DNA from: Forficula auricularia
Lineage: Eukaryota > Arthropoda > Insecta > Dermaptera > Forficulidae
Reading direction: 5' to 3'
Assembly: GCA_024734495.1 (NCBI GenBank)
Contig: JALMQS010000153.1
Coordinates: forward strand, 8,209,294 to 8,273,293
Length of the DNA: 64,000 nucleotides
Shown: in pieces, positions 34,501 to 44,703 of the stretch
Numbering within the stretch: position 1 is the first letter of the stretch
Layout: every line of letters starts with the position of its first letter
The notes under the pieces: model-generated
The model's database searches: none
Told to the model about the DNA's origin: nothing
The model's input: the letters and a program-made list of their open reading frames with translations, nothing else
Translations under genes and position numbers: made by a program

Positions 34501-37266
34501 GTTGAGTGGCTCAGGAGTGTGGCCACAGCAGAACGGTGTGAAACCTTAGTATGCTGCGACCAAGAATAAAATAATAATAATAACAAAAAGAAAGGGAATA
34601 CCGCATGTCGTCCAAATAATAAAAATAAATAAATAAATACACTGGGAAGAATAAATAAATAATCAAATAAATAAAACAAAAAATAAATAGTTAGAATATG
34701 TCACTGGGTTTGACGAAATTGTTGTTAAATAATTTAAAAATAAATAATTTAAAAAATATAAATAAATAAGTAGACAGGAAGTAGTCAAAGAATAAACAAT
34801 AAATAAATAAATAGGCAGGAAACCGCCATGGTCAAGAAAAATAAATATTTGACTGGGAATATAGGCTACTGGGTAAAATATTAAATAAATAGATCAACGC
34901 TAAAAAAAGGGTTGGGCTGGGCCATCTCTCCAAAAGAAATCAATAAGGTGGTCATTATTATTAGCCGTTACGATACATCTGGCAATCGGCGATAGCACTC
35001 CGGGTCGCTCCGAGTAAAAACTCGAACCGTCTCAAACCAGGGCGAGGCACTCTAAAAGATATCCAGCCCTGGCTATCCCAAGCCAGGCTTCCGTGGAGAG
35101 CCCCCATATAAAATCTGAGATCAAAAATTTCCTTCTTCTTTCAAGGGAAGAAAGTTTTATTTGTTAAATTTATTTTTTTCAGATGACGAGCCACAAAATC
35201 TAAATTATATAAACAAATCTTCAATATCGACTCAAAATGCATGTCCAAGATCAAATTCTTCGTACTTCAACAATATTGATCGAAGAAATACAAGTAAAAA
35301 TAACGACGTCTTTTCTAAAAATTATAATGTCGATCTGATTAATAGCGTTACAAAGTTAAATAAACATAACTCTCAAAAATAATTCTATCAGTTCGACTCC
35401 GTTTTCTAATTCTCATGGTTCTTGTGATATCTCTTTCAATCATTCATATAATCACTCTATCAATTTGCCTCGGTCTTATATTCATAATCGTTCAAATAAC
35501 AGTTTTCATAATATTAATCAATCTAATAATCCTATTAAAAAAACTCCATATCCAGATTTTGATCTTGAAAATCTGATTATTAATAATTCTTCTACAAATA
35601 AAACACTCTCTGAGCGTTTTAATAATAATTATTAAAATAAATTTCATTAATAATTTTTTATTTAAAAAATTTTATTCATAAATTATAATATTATTTGTTC
35701 TCATATTATAAAAAAAACATTTAATTGAAATTCATTGATTAGAAAATAATTTTTGTTAAAATATATAATAAAAATAAGTTTTCTATGTTATATCTTAATT
35801 ATTTTTCATTTAAATCTATGTTAATATTATAAAAGATTACTAATATTAAATAAGGAAACGAATTAAAACTAATTAATTTTAAAATTTTTGTCCAATAGAT
35901 CATGATTGAAAATTTGTTCTCATACTATAAAAAACATTTATATTTAAAATTTAATTTTTATATATATATAAGTATAATATTCTTGATTGTATATAAATGA
36001 AATAAATACAATTATCTTTATTAAGAAATAATCCATTGAAATAATTAATTAATTGATAAACATGCAAATTTTGGGGAGAAAAGTGTAAGTATATATAGGC
36101 AGATTAAGCATTAAGAGCAGCGGTACTCAACATTTTTGCTTGTCGGGCCAAATTCGGCAATCAGATAGGTCTGGTGGATGAATTTTTAGGATCCAATTTT
36201 TCTTACTTTGACAATACTAATGAAAGAAATAGAACATTTACTCAAATTCATATTAAAAACTTTTGATTTTTAATAATATTAAATTTTTTAGGTGGTCCTC
36301 CACAAAATCCATATTATATGAATGAATATTCAAAATCGATTTATAATGAATTTCCACAATCAAATTCTTCTTACTTCAACAATAATAATAGAAGAAATAC
36401 AAGTAAAAATAATAACACTTTCAAATTTAAAAGTATTTTTATTTTTTGATAATTTTTTTCAGGTGACTGGTCACAAATTCCGTATTACATAAATAAATTT
36501 CCAGTAATGACTCAAAATGAATATCCAAGTTCAAATTCTTCTTACTTCAACAATATTGATAGAAGAAATACAAGTAAAAATAAAAAAAGTTTTCAAATTA
36601 TAATTAAAAACTCTCGTTTTATTTGTATAATTAAATTTTTCAGATGACGTGTCACAAAATCAGTATTACATGAATAATTCTTCAATACTGGCTCAAAATG
36701 AATATCCCAGTATAAATTCTTCATACTTCAACAATATTGATAGAAGAAATACAAGTAATAATAACGACGTCTTTTCTAAAAATTATAATGTCGATCTGAT
36801 TAATAGCGTTACAAATTTAAATAAATATAACTCTAAAAATAATTCTATCAGTTCGACTCCGTTTTCTAATTCTCATGATTTCTCTTTCAATAATTCATAT
36901 AATCACTCTATCAATTTGCCTCAGCCTTATATTCATAACACTTCAGATAACAGTTTTCATAATATTAATCACAATTTGCCTCAGCCTTATATTCCTAATA
37001 GTTCAGATAATAGTTTTCATAATATTAATCACAATTTGCCTCAGTCTTATATTCCTAACAGTTCAGATAATAGTTTTCATAATATTAATCACAATTTGCC
37101 TCAGCCTTATATTCCTAATAGTTCAGATAATAGTTTTCATAATATTAATCAATCTTATAATCCTACTAAAAAAACTCCACATCCAGATTTTGAACTTAAA
37201 AATCTGATTATTAATAATTCTTCTACAAATATAACACTGTCTGAGCGTTTTAAAAATAATTATTAA
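25519..37266 (+). CDS. UIF/FYTTD1-like mRNA-export adaptor candidate with cassette-exon array
   Basis: Predicted exons: 25519-25558, 25622-25692, 32650-32762, 32846-32928, then 111-nt cassettes 34104-34214, 34276-34386, 35183-35293, 36292-36402 and 36463-36573, and last exon 36644-37266 (TAA). All phases match: every cassette starts and ends in phase 1. With all cassettes the product is 494 residues. The N-terminus has K-M-S-M-S-L-D-E-I-I, like the UAP56-binding motif of ALYREF/UIF; the C-terminus has T-L-S-E-R-F, like the second motif of UIF/CHTOP. Residues encoded by 32846-32928 include L-T-I-T-I-T-N, comparable to a UIF segment. The middle is Asn/Ser/Tyr-rich and low-complexity, with no folded domain recognised. 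The role is inferred from short motifs only; the splice model needs RNA evidence. Confidence 0.55.
25987..27368 (-). mobile_element. Long-TIR element (ACCGGGTGA ends), copy 1
   Basis: Inverted terminal arms of nearly 290 bp start ACCGGGTGAGTTTTTTATCT. The relative is at 59656-61182. The minus-strand interior at about 26640-26420 has decayed coding fragments (E-M-V-L-I-Y, F-P-D-R, F-Y-R-V-V-N-L-L) resembling an insect transposase-type helix-turn-helix domain; this assignment is weak. Confidence 0.7.
26819..27001 (-). mobile_element. tRNA-derived SINE
   Basis: On the minus strand it starts GTCAGATAGGCTAGGCGGTA (box A) with box B GGGTTCGAATCC, and ends in an A tail. Flanks AATAAATT at 26811 and 27002 are a likely duplication. 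It lies inside the long-TIR element. Confidence 0.8.
27377..27795. mobile_element. Foldback Y
   Basis: Arms of about 190 bp (GAGACTACTGTGGTTGAAGC / mirrored at 27788) around a short centre with CACACGTGTTAACAGATCG. A half copy lies at about 52920-53090. Confidence 0.8.
27802..27967. mobile_element. MITE Z, empty-site copy
   Basis: 166 bp, ends CGAGGGGTGAACCGC. The same element at 54379-55821 carries a mariner; this copy shows the unoccupied TA target. Confidence 0.9.
28350..30409 (-). pseudogene. RTE-like LINE, 5'-truncated and frameshifted
   Basis: An exact 11-bp duplication TAATCGTTAGA flanks it (28339-28349, 30410-30420), and it ends in a (TGA)n tail. Minus-strand frames 30345-29632 (A-P-G-I-D-N-I-Q-A-E-I-L), the middle (F-I-D-L-E-K-A-F-D-N-V-N-W) and 29262-28498 (G-C-V-L-S-P-M-I-F, then F-A-D-D-I-A-L-L) form one reverse transcriptase broken by frameshifts. 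The tail includes Y-G-C-E-T-W. Endonuclease is missing. The (TGA)n tail suggests RTE but the clade is not proven. It lies in intron 2 of the UIF-like gene. Confidence 0.88.
31073..31678. mobile_element. Foldback inside mariner relic
   Basis: Arms 31073-31193 and 31554-31678 (CTTAGATTTATAGATATCCA / mirrored). Its loop is occupied by the SINE at 31222-31551. Confidence 0.8.
31222..31551 (-). mobile_element. tRNA-derived SINE, ~330 bp
   Basis: On the minus strand: CCCCCGTGGTGTAATGGTCA (box A), GGGTTCGATTCCC (box B), an unrelated body, then a 14-nt A tail (T-run 31222-31235). The fused body and tail make it a SINE rather than a tRNA gene. Confidence 0.85.
33264..33902. mobile_element. Foldback with 140-150 bp arms
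   Basis: Arms 33264-33420 and 33763-33902 (AGTCCAGTCAAATT at the ends). A lone half arm lies at about 32970-33050. The loop resembles 8280-8680. It lies in the intron before the cassette array. Confidence 0.75.
33935..34078 (+). pseudogene. Cassette exon a, donor lost
   Basis: The acceptor TTTCAG and the repeat body (N-S-S-Y-F-N-N) are kept, but the donor ACAA|GTAAAA is replaced (AGAACG) and the frame runs to TGA at 34076. A partial duplicate is fused to a hAT MITE at 36178-36268. Probably skipped. Confidence 0.5.
34104..34386 (+). other. Cassette exons b and c (111 nt each)
   Basis: Exons 34104-34214 and 34276-34386 encode variants of a 37-residue repeat with Y-Y-I-N-K, Q-N-E-(F/Y)-P and S-N-S-S-Y. 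Both end ACAA|GTAAAAAT and begin in phase 1, so any number can be skipped without a frameshift. Confidence 0.65.
34436..35152 (-). mobile_element. Retro-inserted sequence, family unknown
   Basis: It begins with an 18-T run (an A tail on the minus strand), has an AAAT-rich middle, and a GC-richer part (CCTCGCCCTGG in reverse). The equivalent site in the duplicate unit (about 36620) is empty. No coding capacity recognised. Confidence 0.55.
35183..35382 (+). pseudogene. Cassette d plus degenerate first copy of the last exon
   Basis: Its first 111 nt (to 35293) form a valid cassette with donor. Read onward as a terminal exon it hits TAA at 35380 because one extra C (CTCTCAAAAA against CTCTAAAAA) shifts the frame. 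The remaining homology runs to about 35636 and has one 60-bp repeat unit instead of four. Confidence 0.65.
36178..36573 (+). other. Duplicate cassettes e (partial), f and g
   Basis: Cassettes f (36292-36402) and g (36463-36573) duplicate b and c. The partial e is joined at 36178 to the interior of a truncated hAT MITE, marking the duplication junction. Confidence 0.65.
36644..37266 (+). other. Last exon h of the UIF-like gene
   Basis: It begins with a cassette-type repeat but reads through (ACAAGTAATAA lacks the GTAAAA donor) into a C-terminal region. That region has four tandem 20-residue units (H-N-L-P-Q-P-Y-I-P-N-S-S-D-N-S-F-H-N-I-N) and ends T-L-S-E-R-F-K-N-N-Y. AATAAA follows at 37267. 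Confidence 0.65.
36910..37150 (+). repeat. In-frame 60-bp minisatellite (4 units)
   Basis: Units are exactly 60 bp, nearly identical, and keep the reading frame of exon h. The older duplicate at 35456-35520 has only one, so the array expanded after the gene-segment duplication. Confidence 0.9.
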
Positions 37267-37404
37267 AATAAATTTCATTAATAATTTTTTATTCATAAAT
37301 TATAATATAATTAATAGAATGAATTAAAATTCATTCATTAGAAAATAATTTTTGTTTAAATATACCTATAATAAAAATAAGTATTATATGTTATATCTTA
37401 ATTA

Positions 37405-38048
37405 CACCGGTCAACACAATTTTTGTCCTAAAGTTTTAAATATCAAATTTGTGTTCCTTTTACGTAAAAAATGAAGGGAAAAATTGATTTTTTTTAAAGT
37501 TTGCTTTTGTAGTGGTTATAATAATTATAATAAACGACGAAAAAAGGCCATTTTGACCTATTTTCGAGTCCCATTAGATATTAAACAGCAATATATTTTA
37601 TCGACGTAATAGAAAACAGCTTCCTCTTTCATTTTCAAATTACCACTTGTTTTTAGCTCAATTAGAACTCGAATTATAACTAAAAAACTAAGACCTTATG
37701 TTTTTATCTATGTTTATTATCCTTTGAATCACTTAATTTTAGTTTTTTAGTTATAACTCGAGTTCTAATGGAGCTAAAAACAAGTGGTAATTTGAAAATC
37801 AAAGAGGAATCTATATTCTATTACATCAACAAAATATTTTGATTTCAAATTATGCTGTTTAATATCTAATGAGACTCGAAAGTGGGTCAGGATGGCCTTT
37901 TTCGTCGTTTATTATTATTGTAACCACTACAAAGGCAAACTTTTTATGGAATATAGGTATTTTTCCTTTATTTTGATGCACACTGAATAGAAAAATCATG
38001 AAATAAATCTTAGGACAAGGAAAAAAAAATTTTGTCGGCTTGTGTTAT
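37405..38048. mobile_element. Foldback with ~290 bp arms, TTA duplication
   Basis: Ends CACCGGTCAACACAA / mirrored TTGTCGGCTTGTG. Units 1 and 3 (35800, 38710) give the empty site CTTAATTATTTTTC; here it is split with TTA repeated. Confidence 0.85.
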
Positions 38049-38390
38049 TTTTCATTTAAATCTATGTTAATATTATAAAAGATTACTATATTAAATAAGG
38101 AAACAAATTAAAACTAATTAATTTTTCAATTTTTGTTCAATAGATCATGACTGAAAATTTGTTCTCATACTATAAAAAAACATGTATTTAAAATTTAATT
38201 TATTTATATATAAAATTTAATTTTTATATATATGTAAGTCTAAAGCATATATAAAAACTATGTTCTTGATTGTATATAAGTGAAATAAATACAATTATCT
38301 TTATTATGAAACAATCCATTAAAATAATTGATAAACATTCGAATTTTTGGGAGAAAAATGTAAGTAAATAGGCAGATTAAGTAATTAGAG

Positions 38391-38553
38391 CAGCGGTACT
38401 CAACCTTTTTGTTTGGCAGGCCAAATTCAGCAATCAGATAAGTCTGGTGGACCGCACAAAAAGCATTTTGTGATACACGCCTGTAACAGTAAAAGTGGTT
38501 ATTGTAGAAGTAAGTTTAACTGGTGGGCTGCACGTTCACGTTGAATACCGCTG
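38391..38553. mobile_element. hAT MITE
   Basis: Ends CAGCGGTACTCAACC and GTTGAATACCGCTG. Truncated copies at 36119-36178 and 38989-39080 lie in the other duplication units; an end fragment is at about 41764-41790. Confidence 0.85.
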
Positions 38554-39080
38554 ATCTAGATCTTTCCCTTCTTAATAAATTTCATTAATAGTTTTTTATT
38601 TTTATTCATAAATTATAATATAATTAATAGAATGAATTAAAATTAATTCATTAGAAAATAATTTTTGTTACAATATATCATAAAAATAAGTATTTTCTAT
38701 GTTATATCTTAATTATTTTTCATTTAAATCTATGTTAATATTATAAAAGATTACTATATTAAATAAGAAAACGAATTATTAATTTTTAAATTTTTGTACA
38801 CTTGACCATACCTGAAAATTTGTTCTCATACTATAAAAAAAACATTTATATTTAAAATTAAATTTTTATATATATAAGTATAAAGCATATATAAAATTAT
38901 GTTCTTGATTTTATAATTGAAATAAATACAATTATCTTTATTAAACAATCCATTGAAATAATTAATTAATTGATAAACATGCAATTAGAGCAGTACTCAA
39001 CCTTTTTGCTTGTCGGCCAAATTCGGCAATCAGATAGGTCTGGTGGACGGCACAAAAAGTATTTTTTTTTGTATCACGCT

Positions 39081-39414
39081 TGTAACAGTAAAAGAATTCC
39101 TTCCCCCTAGACCCACCTCCAATCATCATTCACCCCGCCAACCCTATACATGCCCTACGGACTCTCTTCTCTTCCCATAACTCTGATCACTCTCAGAAGC
39201 TCACGAATCCGGGTGGAGGATTAAAATTTTTAGAAAGTAAATATCAATAGAAAAAAAGTTTCACTTTTGTCGGGCATGGATTCCACGCACACATTTTTTT
39301 TTTTATTTCTGAATCCAAATAAAAATCGACTTTTTACCAGAATTATAAATTAAAAGTAATATTAATATATCGATTTCAACTGAAGCATAAAGTTACCGAG
39401 CATCGCTCTACTAC
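39081..39414. other. No gene; Helitron-like family 2 end
   Basis: Mostly unassigned. The last 60 bases (AACTGAAGCATAAAGTTACC, GAGCATCGCTCTAC) are a 3' end of Helitron-like family 2 directly abutting the next copy. Confidence 0.5.
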
Positions 39415-40705
39415 TCTTATTAAACGAGCAAAAATTGTATATATATATATATATATCCGGTCGGGTTCTCGAAAACGGCCTTAACGATTTGGATGAAGGG
39501 TTAGGAAGGAGGGTTTTGTGTTGGACATTCGATCTGTCACGGTCTCATCTTCGGCTAAGTTGTTTTTGATGGGTTTTTGTTAATTGAAATAATTATTCAC
39601 AGGTGGTTGTTTGAATAAAAATGTATAATTACATTTTTATTCAATTTCCTTTTAATAATTATTAGTTTTAATTTTATATTCCACTAATAATTCATTACAA
39701 TTATTATTATATATATATTAAAAGTTAACCAATTTAATTGATGAGAGGGATGAGAAGAGAACCAATCGACTTGATTGGGGAATAATGGAATTGAAATAAT
39801 TATTGGAAAAGAGGTTTTTTTATCTAATTAGATTTTTCCTCTTATTAAAAATAAGGATTAAAGATGAATAAGGACACTCGATGGTGGAGAAGTTATCTCC
39901 GGAATCGAAGCAAAAAATACAATGTATACATTAATTAATGTAAAATAATTGGTTTAATAATATTTATAAAAAAAAAAAAAAAATTAATTGATGGATTATA
40001 GATGGATTGAGGGAGATTAATTGGATGGATTAATTTCCGCAATATGGTATTGGAATAATTATCGGAAAAGAGGTTTTTTTTCTATAATTAGTTTTTTCCT
40101 CTTATTAAAAACAAGGACTAAAGATGATCAAGGACACTCGATGGTGGAGAAGCAATCTCCGGAGTCTAAGCTAAAATACAATGTATACATTAATTCATGT
40201 AAAATAATTGGTTTAATAAAATTGATTAAAAAAAAAAAAAATTTAATTGATTAAAAGTCGAGTTTTAAATCCAACAAACGTATTTTTTCTAAATTAGAAT
40301 TTGGCAATTTAATTGATGAACTCAAAAATTGTTATTTAATTAAAAAAAATTATTATACGGTATTTATTTATATACCTATACATATATACACATAATCTGT
40401 AGGCCACTACAAGGCTTGAAATGCAAAAACTGGGTGAGGGGGCGGGGGCGAGGGTGGAGGAGATGTGGAGGGGTACGGGGTGCGAGGAAAGTGGTTTCGT
40501 GGGTGGGGCGGGATTGGGGTGGATGTGGGGTGAAGTGGCGGGGGTCCGGGGGGGGGGCGAGGAGAGGTTCGGAGATTAATATATAGTATTTAACATAGGT
40601 CATAGCTCCCTCGACATTCGAATGTGTCGCCTGGCGTAAACCGAAAGAACTTTTGTGGTTACCTGGTAACTGAAACAAAAAGTTAGCGAGCATCGCTCGG
40701 TTGAC
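39415..40705 (+). mobile_element. Helitron-like family 2, long copy
   Basis: 5' TCTTATTAAACGAGC, 3' GCGAGCATCGCTCGG hairpin. Contains a ~130 bp segment twice (39840-39975 and 40090-40215; AGGACACTCGATGGTGGAGA) and a G-rich stretch. Non-coding. Confidence 0.65.
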
Positions 40706-40734
40706 AGATACATATATATATATATATATATATA

Positions 40735-41225
40735 TACAACCATCATCCGTCCCGTTGCCGTGTATGGATGCGAGACTTGGCCATTGACAAAGCATGACGA
40801 GGAATCTCTTTTGAGATTTGAGAGAAAAATACTCAGAGCAATCTTTGGACCAACTTTCGACATGGCTGCGGATATATACAAAATTCGGTCTAATCTGAAG
40901 CTCTAAGGCTTATACAACCAACCAGACATTGTGCGGCTCATTAAGGTCAGGCGACTTCAGTGGGCTGGTCATGTGTTGAGATTAGAAGAACATCGTTGTA
41001 TCAAAAAATCTGGGTGGCAACAGCTAATGCAAGAAGTCTTCTCAGGCGTCTTAGACTCCGTTGGAAGGACAGAGTCGTCCGGGATTTATCAGTCATCGGA
41101 GTTTCCACAAATATCGAAAATATTGCGCAAATCCTGACCGAGTGCAGAGAAATCGTTCATGCTCGGCTGCCGAGACCCACCCAGGGTTGTAAAGCTACGG
41201 AGTAAGTAAGTAAGTAATATATATA
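40735..41225 (+). pseudogene. LINE 3' fragment (RTE-like)
   Basis: Frameshifted C-terminal ORF2: V-A-V-Y-G-C-E-T-W, R-R-L-Q-W-A-G-H-V-L-R and L-R-L-R-W-K-D-R-V-V. Ends in an AGTAAGTAAGTAA tail. 5'-truncated. Confidence 0.8.
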
Positions 41226-42581
41226 CCTATATATATTATATATGTGTTTCTTTGCATATTTTCTTGTTGATTGGAACGACTCAGCTCCGCCTGGTTACAG
41301 ATAGGGTATGCATTCAAATAGGACTTTGTTGTGCAAGTTGCATCATCAGGAGCTGAATATTATATTATTATATTATTATATTATTTACAAATTATAAAAA
41401 AATGTAAATAATTTCAATCTGAATTTCAATTTATTCATTTAGATTCAATTACATGGATTCACTGGCTTTGTTTCAGAAAGACCAGAAACAAAATTTATAA
41501 TATACCTACATGGTCAAATTTGCTACTCAAGTTAAGCTTTGTTGCTGGAGCTTTGGATATATTGAAAGGATTTTACATTATAACTTAAAAAAGAAATATA
41601 CGCTGGTGCAAGAAAAATACCTAATTATAATGTTAAACTTTAGATTTTTTTTTATTAATATTTGCGCAATCGCTTCGATTTATAATAACCTCGGTGATTT
41701 TTAATTAATAGGTATTTCGTACTGAAAGAAAATTCTCGCCGGGCAAAACAAAAAGAGCTCGGTCGGCTGCACGTTGAGTACCACTGAATTAGAGAATAAT
41801 TGTAATAAATTAAGATATTTGTAGGAACATGTTCCTTGGCCTGCAATTTGAATTCACACCTCCCCTTAAAAATATAAATTAATGGTATAAAAATAATTAA
41901 AATTATAAAAATAATATTAATTTATAATCAAGCTAAGAAAAATCATGTCATACAGTGGAGTCCGTTTATAAATACCGTCAAGGGACCGTGTTTGTTAGGC
42001 CGTACTAACTTCAAGAACATTTTATTTTACACAATACTAAGTAAAATTCGTGTATTGAATTGGTATGTACATAAATGAAACAATATTTGAAGGAAAAATA
42101 AATGTAACAGTATTTATTTTCTAATACAAAACTAAAGTTAATGTTAAGTTAATATGTTTATACTAATCATATAAGATCTCAAAAATGAGTAAGAACTAAC
42201 GGTTTACAGATTTCATCACCAAGACAATTTGTATCAGTGTTTATTTTTCATAACATTTTATTGGTTTAGCGTTACTTTATCTGGGGTCACGAGAGTGTTC
42301 AAAAAATTATATTACTTTTTTATTTGTAAAACATAGTGAATAGTTAATTTTGATTTATTCAAAAAACTGTTTAGTTCCTGATTTTAACGCTCTCTGAAAT
42401 TTGAGCACTGAGGGGGGGGGGGGGGCGATGTTAATTATCACATTAGATTTCAGTACTCTTTTTGGCAAACGGCTTTTATTACTCGAATTTGGCCTTTTTT
42501 TTTACAGAAGTATTTTTGCTGGGATATTCATTACATAAAGCAACTTTTTTCTTTTTTGATTTGGAAAATGCAGTGGCATAT
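41226..42581. other. No gene recognised
   Basis: AT-rich sequence with only a hAT MITE end near 41764-41790 and a G-run at 42412. Short open frames lack codon signal. Confidence 0.5.
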
Positions 42582-42709
42582 CCCAGACAGAAGGGAATAT
42601 TGCAGGAATATCACTTTGCAATATTAAACCTTGCAGGGAGATTGCAGAAACATTGCATCAATATTGTGCAAGGTTCGCAATATTGCTGCAATATTCCAGT
42701 CTGTCTGGG
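42582..42709. mobile_element. Short MITE rich in GCAATATTGC
   Basis: Ends CCCAGACAGA and TCTGTCTGGG; interior repeats of GCAATATTGC-like words. A diverged relative at 63120-63280. Confidence 0.7.
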
Positions 42710-42877
42710 TAGTGTAGGTTTCTACCGTCCGGGGCAGATGCCAAATTTATTCCCCCCATCCCCCCTACAAAATATGATATTATTATAAAAGAGCGAGGAA
42801 AATATTTAGCTGCAAAGATATTTTTTTCTCCAAAATTTAAAATTCTTACAAACTAGAAAATTGCAAAAACATTCTAA

Positions 42878-43571
42878 TCTATATATATAAAATTAAGGTT
42901 TTGTCTGTACATTTCTCCAAATCACGCCAAATTTTGGTTGCACACGTTTCAAGCAAGGTTATGAACTAAAACACCCTGAACAAAATTCCTGTCTTTCTGT
43001 CTGTCTGTCCCATCAGAAAACTTCTTATAAATTCTTTGGTCGCTCCTCTGATTGACTGACTACTGTTCCCTTGTTTATAATAGTTTAAATCAGGAATCAA
43101 ATACTAAGCTTGAAAGATTGATGAGCGGCTGCATTAGGTTTATTTTTGATGTCCCTCTTGATGAACATATTACACCCTACTACAATAAACTGGGATGGTT
43201 AAAGCTTCCAAAGAAGAGAGATTACATTTTGGGAATTTTTCTATTCAATCTGTTTGAGAGCAAGTCCCGCCCTGATTACTTATTTAATAAATTTCTGTTT
43301 AAAACCTCTGTAAGTTCCAGAACTTTGCGGACATATGGTCTGGACCTCCAAATTCCAATACATAGGACATCATCCTATGCTAGGTCATTTTCTGTTTATT
43401 CCGCGAAGCTCTGGAATAAAATTCCAGCAAGTGTGAGAGGGGCGAAGTCTCTCGGCGCTTTTAAGGCAAGGTATTTCGATCTATTAATGAGTCAGCAGAA
43501 GGCTGGTTGATGGGTGGAGTGAGGCTGAGTTGTTGTATTTTAAAATTTATTTTGTTCATGCAGATCATTTT

Positions 43572-43634
<63 letters not shown>

Positions 43635-44703
43635 ATTTCTTTTGTCAATTAATTTCAATAATTTTTTCCATTTATTTTTTTAAATGTTAAATGAAATTGT
43701 TTTTGTACTCTCTGGGTTGAATTGAATTATGTAAGCAGATTTTTAATGCAATATAATTTATTTCTGTTATGCTCCAGGAGAATATCATTCTCAGAGCAAA
43801 ATAAAATCTATCTATCTATCTGTTTCAGTGGTTTCCGAAAAGTTGCTCACGATTCACGTAAAAACGGCTGAAGGGATTATTATGAAATTTCATATTTACA
43901 TCAGATGTCTTCTAACTTACGTTTTTAGCTATATAACGTTTTGATATTTTGACCCCAGAAGGGGGTTTGGGGGGCCCTCGAATGAAAATTATCAAATAAC
44001 TCCTAAACTATTAACCCTACGGCAAATTTTATGATAAACAAAGTTGTAGGGGATGTGATTTCTGACAACTTTTGTTTAAAATAATTTCCCCAAAAAACCA
44101 CCCAAAAAGGGGGTAGGGTGAAAAAATGTAAATTCTTGCCCTTGGAGCAAACTCAACCAAATTTTGTATACATAATCTCTGGGCCTCTATAGAGAGCTAG
44201 AAATGCAAAAACTAACCACCCAAAATGGGGGGGGGGGTAAAAAATGAAAATTCTTTCTCTTGGACCAAACTCAACCAAATTTTGTATCATAATCTGTGGG
44301 TCACTAGAAGGCTAGAAATGCAAAAACTGGGTGCGGAGGGTGGGCGCGGGGGTGGAATGGAGTGGGGATGAGTTAGGGCATGGGGTGCGCGGGGTGGAAT
44401 GGGGTGGGGTGAGGGAGTGAGGCGGAGTAGGGTGGGGATCCAGGGGCGTAGCTGAGGTGGGGTCTAGGGGGCTAGGCGGAGGTGTGGTGCGCAGAGTTGG
44501 AGGGCACGGGGTGGGGGCGGGGTTTGGGCACAGGTGCGGGGGTGGGGTTCGTAGGTTAGGGTGCGGATGGAGTGTTGGGGCGGGGGTTGGGCATGGTGCG
44601 GCGGTGTGGATGATGGGTGGGTTTCGAGTGGTGTGATGGGTGGGAGTGGGGGTGAGGGTGGGGTTCGTGGGCTGGGGGTCCAGGGGGCGTGCCTTGCAGC
44701 TAG
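42878..44703 (+). mobile_element. Helitron carrying a LINE insertion
   Basis: TC-TATATATATAAAATTAAGG start and TTGCAGCTAG end as in the 4549 copy. A LINE fragment occupies about 43005-43827. Minisatellite units at about 44090-44330 and the G-rich 3' part follow. Confidence 0.88.
43005..43827 (+). pseudogene. LINE 3' fragment with (CTAT)n tail
   Basis: Open frame to 43510: C-terminal RT region (D-Y-C-S-L-V-Y-N-S-L-N, S-Y-A-R-S-F-S-V-Y, L-W-N-K-I-P). The 3' part has a (TA)n run (43577-43632) and ends CTATCTATCTATC. It landed in the (GTCT)n tract of the Helitron, whose two halves resume on either side. 5'-truncated. Confidence 0.8.

Larger units (their letters stand above)
34095..39080 (+). repeat. 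Tandem segmental duplication (two and a part units)
   Basis: Unit 1 is about 34095-36177, unit 2 about 36178-38553, and unit 3 about 38560-39080 (3' flank only). All share the sequence after the last exon (TCTATGTTAATATTATAAAA and similar). Later insertions are unit-specific: the retro-insert only in unit 1, the foldback at 37405 only in unit 2. Confidence 0.85.

Noticed and set aside
36901..37140. Regularly spaced repeats as a CRISPR array
   Set aside because: Units are contiguous coding repeats without spacers, in a eukaryotic gene.
36875..37207. Ile/Leu-rich open frame overlapping exon h
   Set aside because: A shifted-frame shadow of the 60-bp repeat.
43577..43632. (TA)n tract as a functional element
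   Set aside because: A simple microsatellite within a LINE 3' region.
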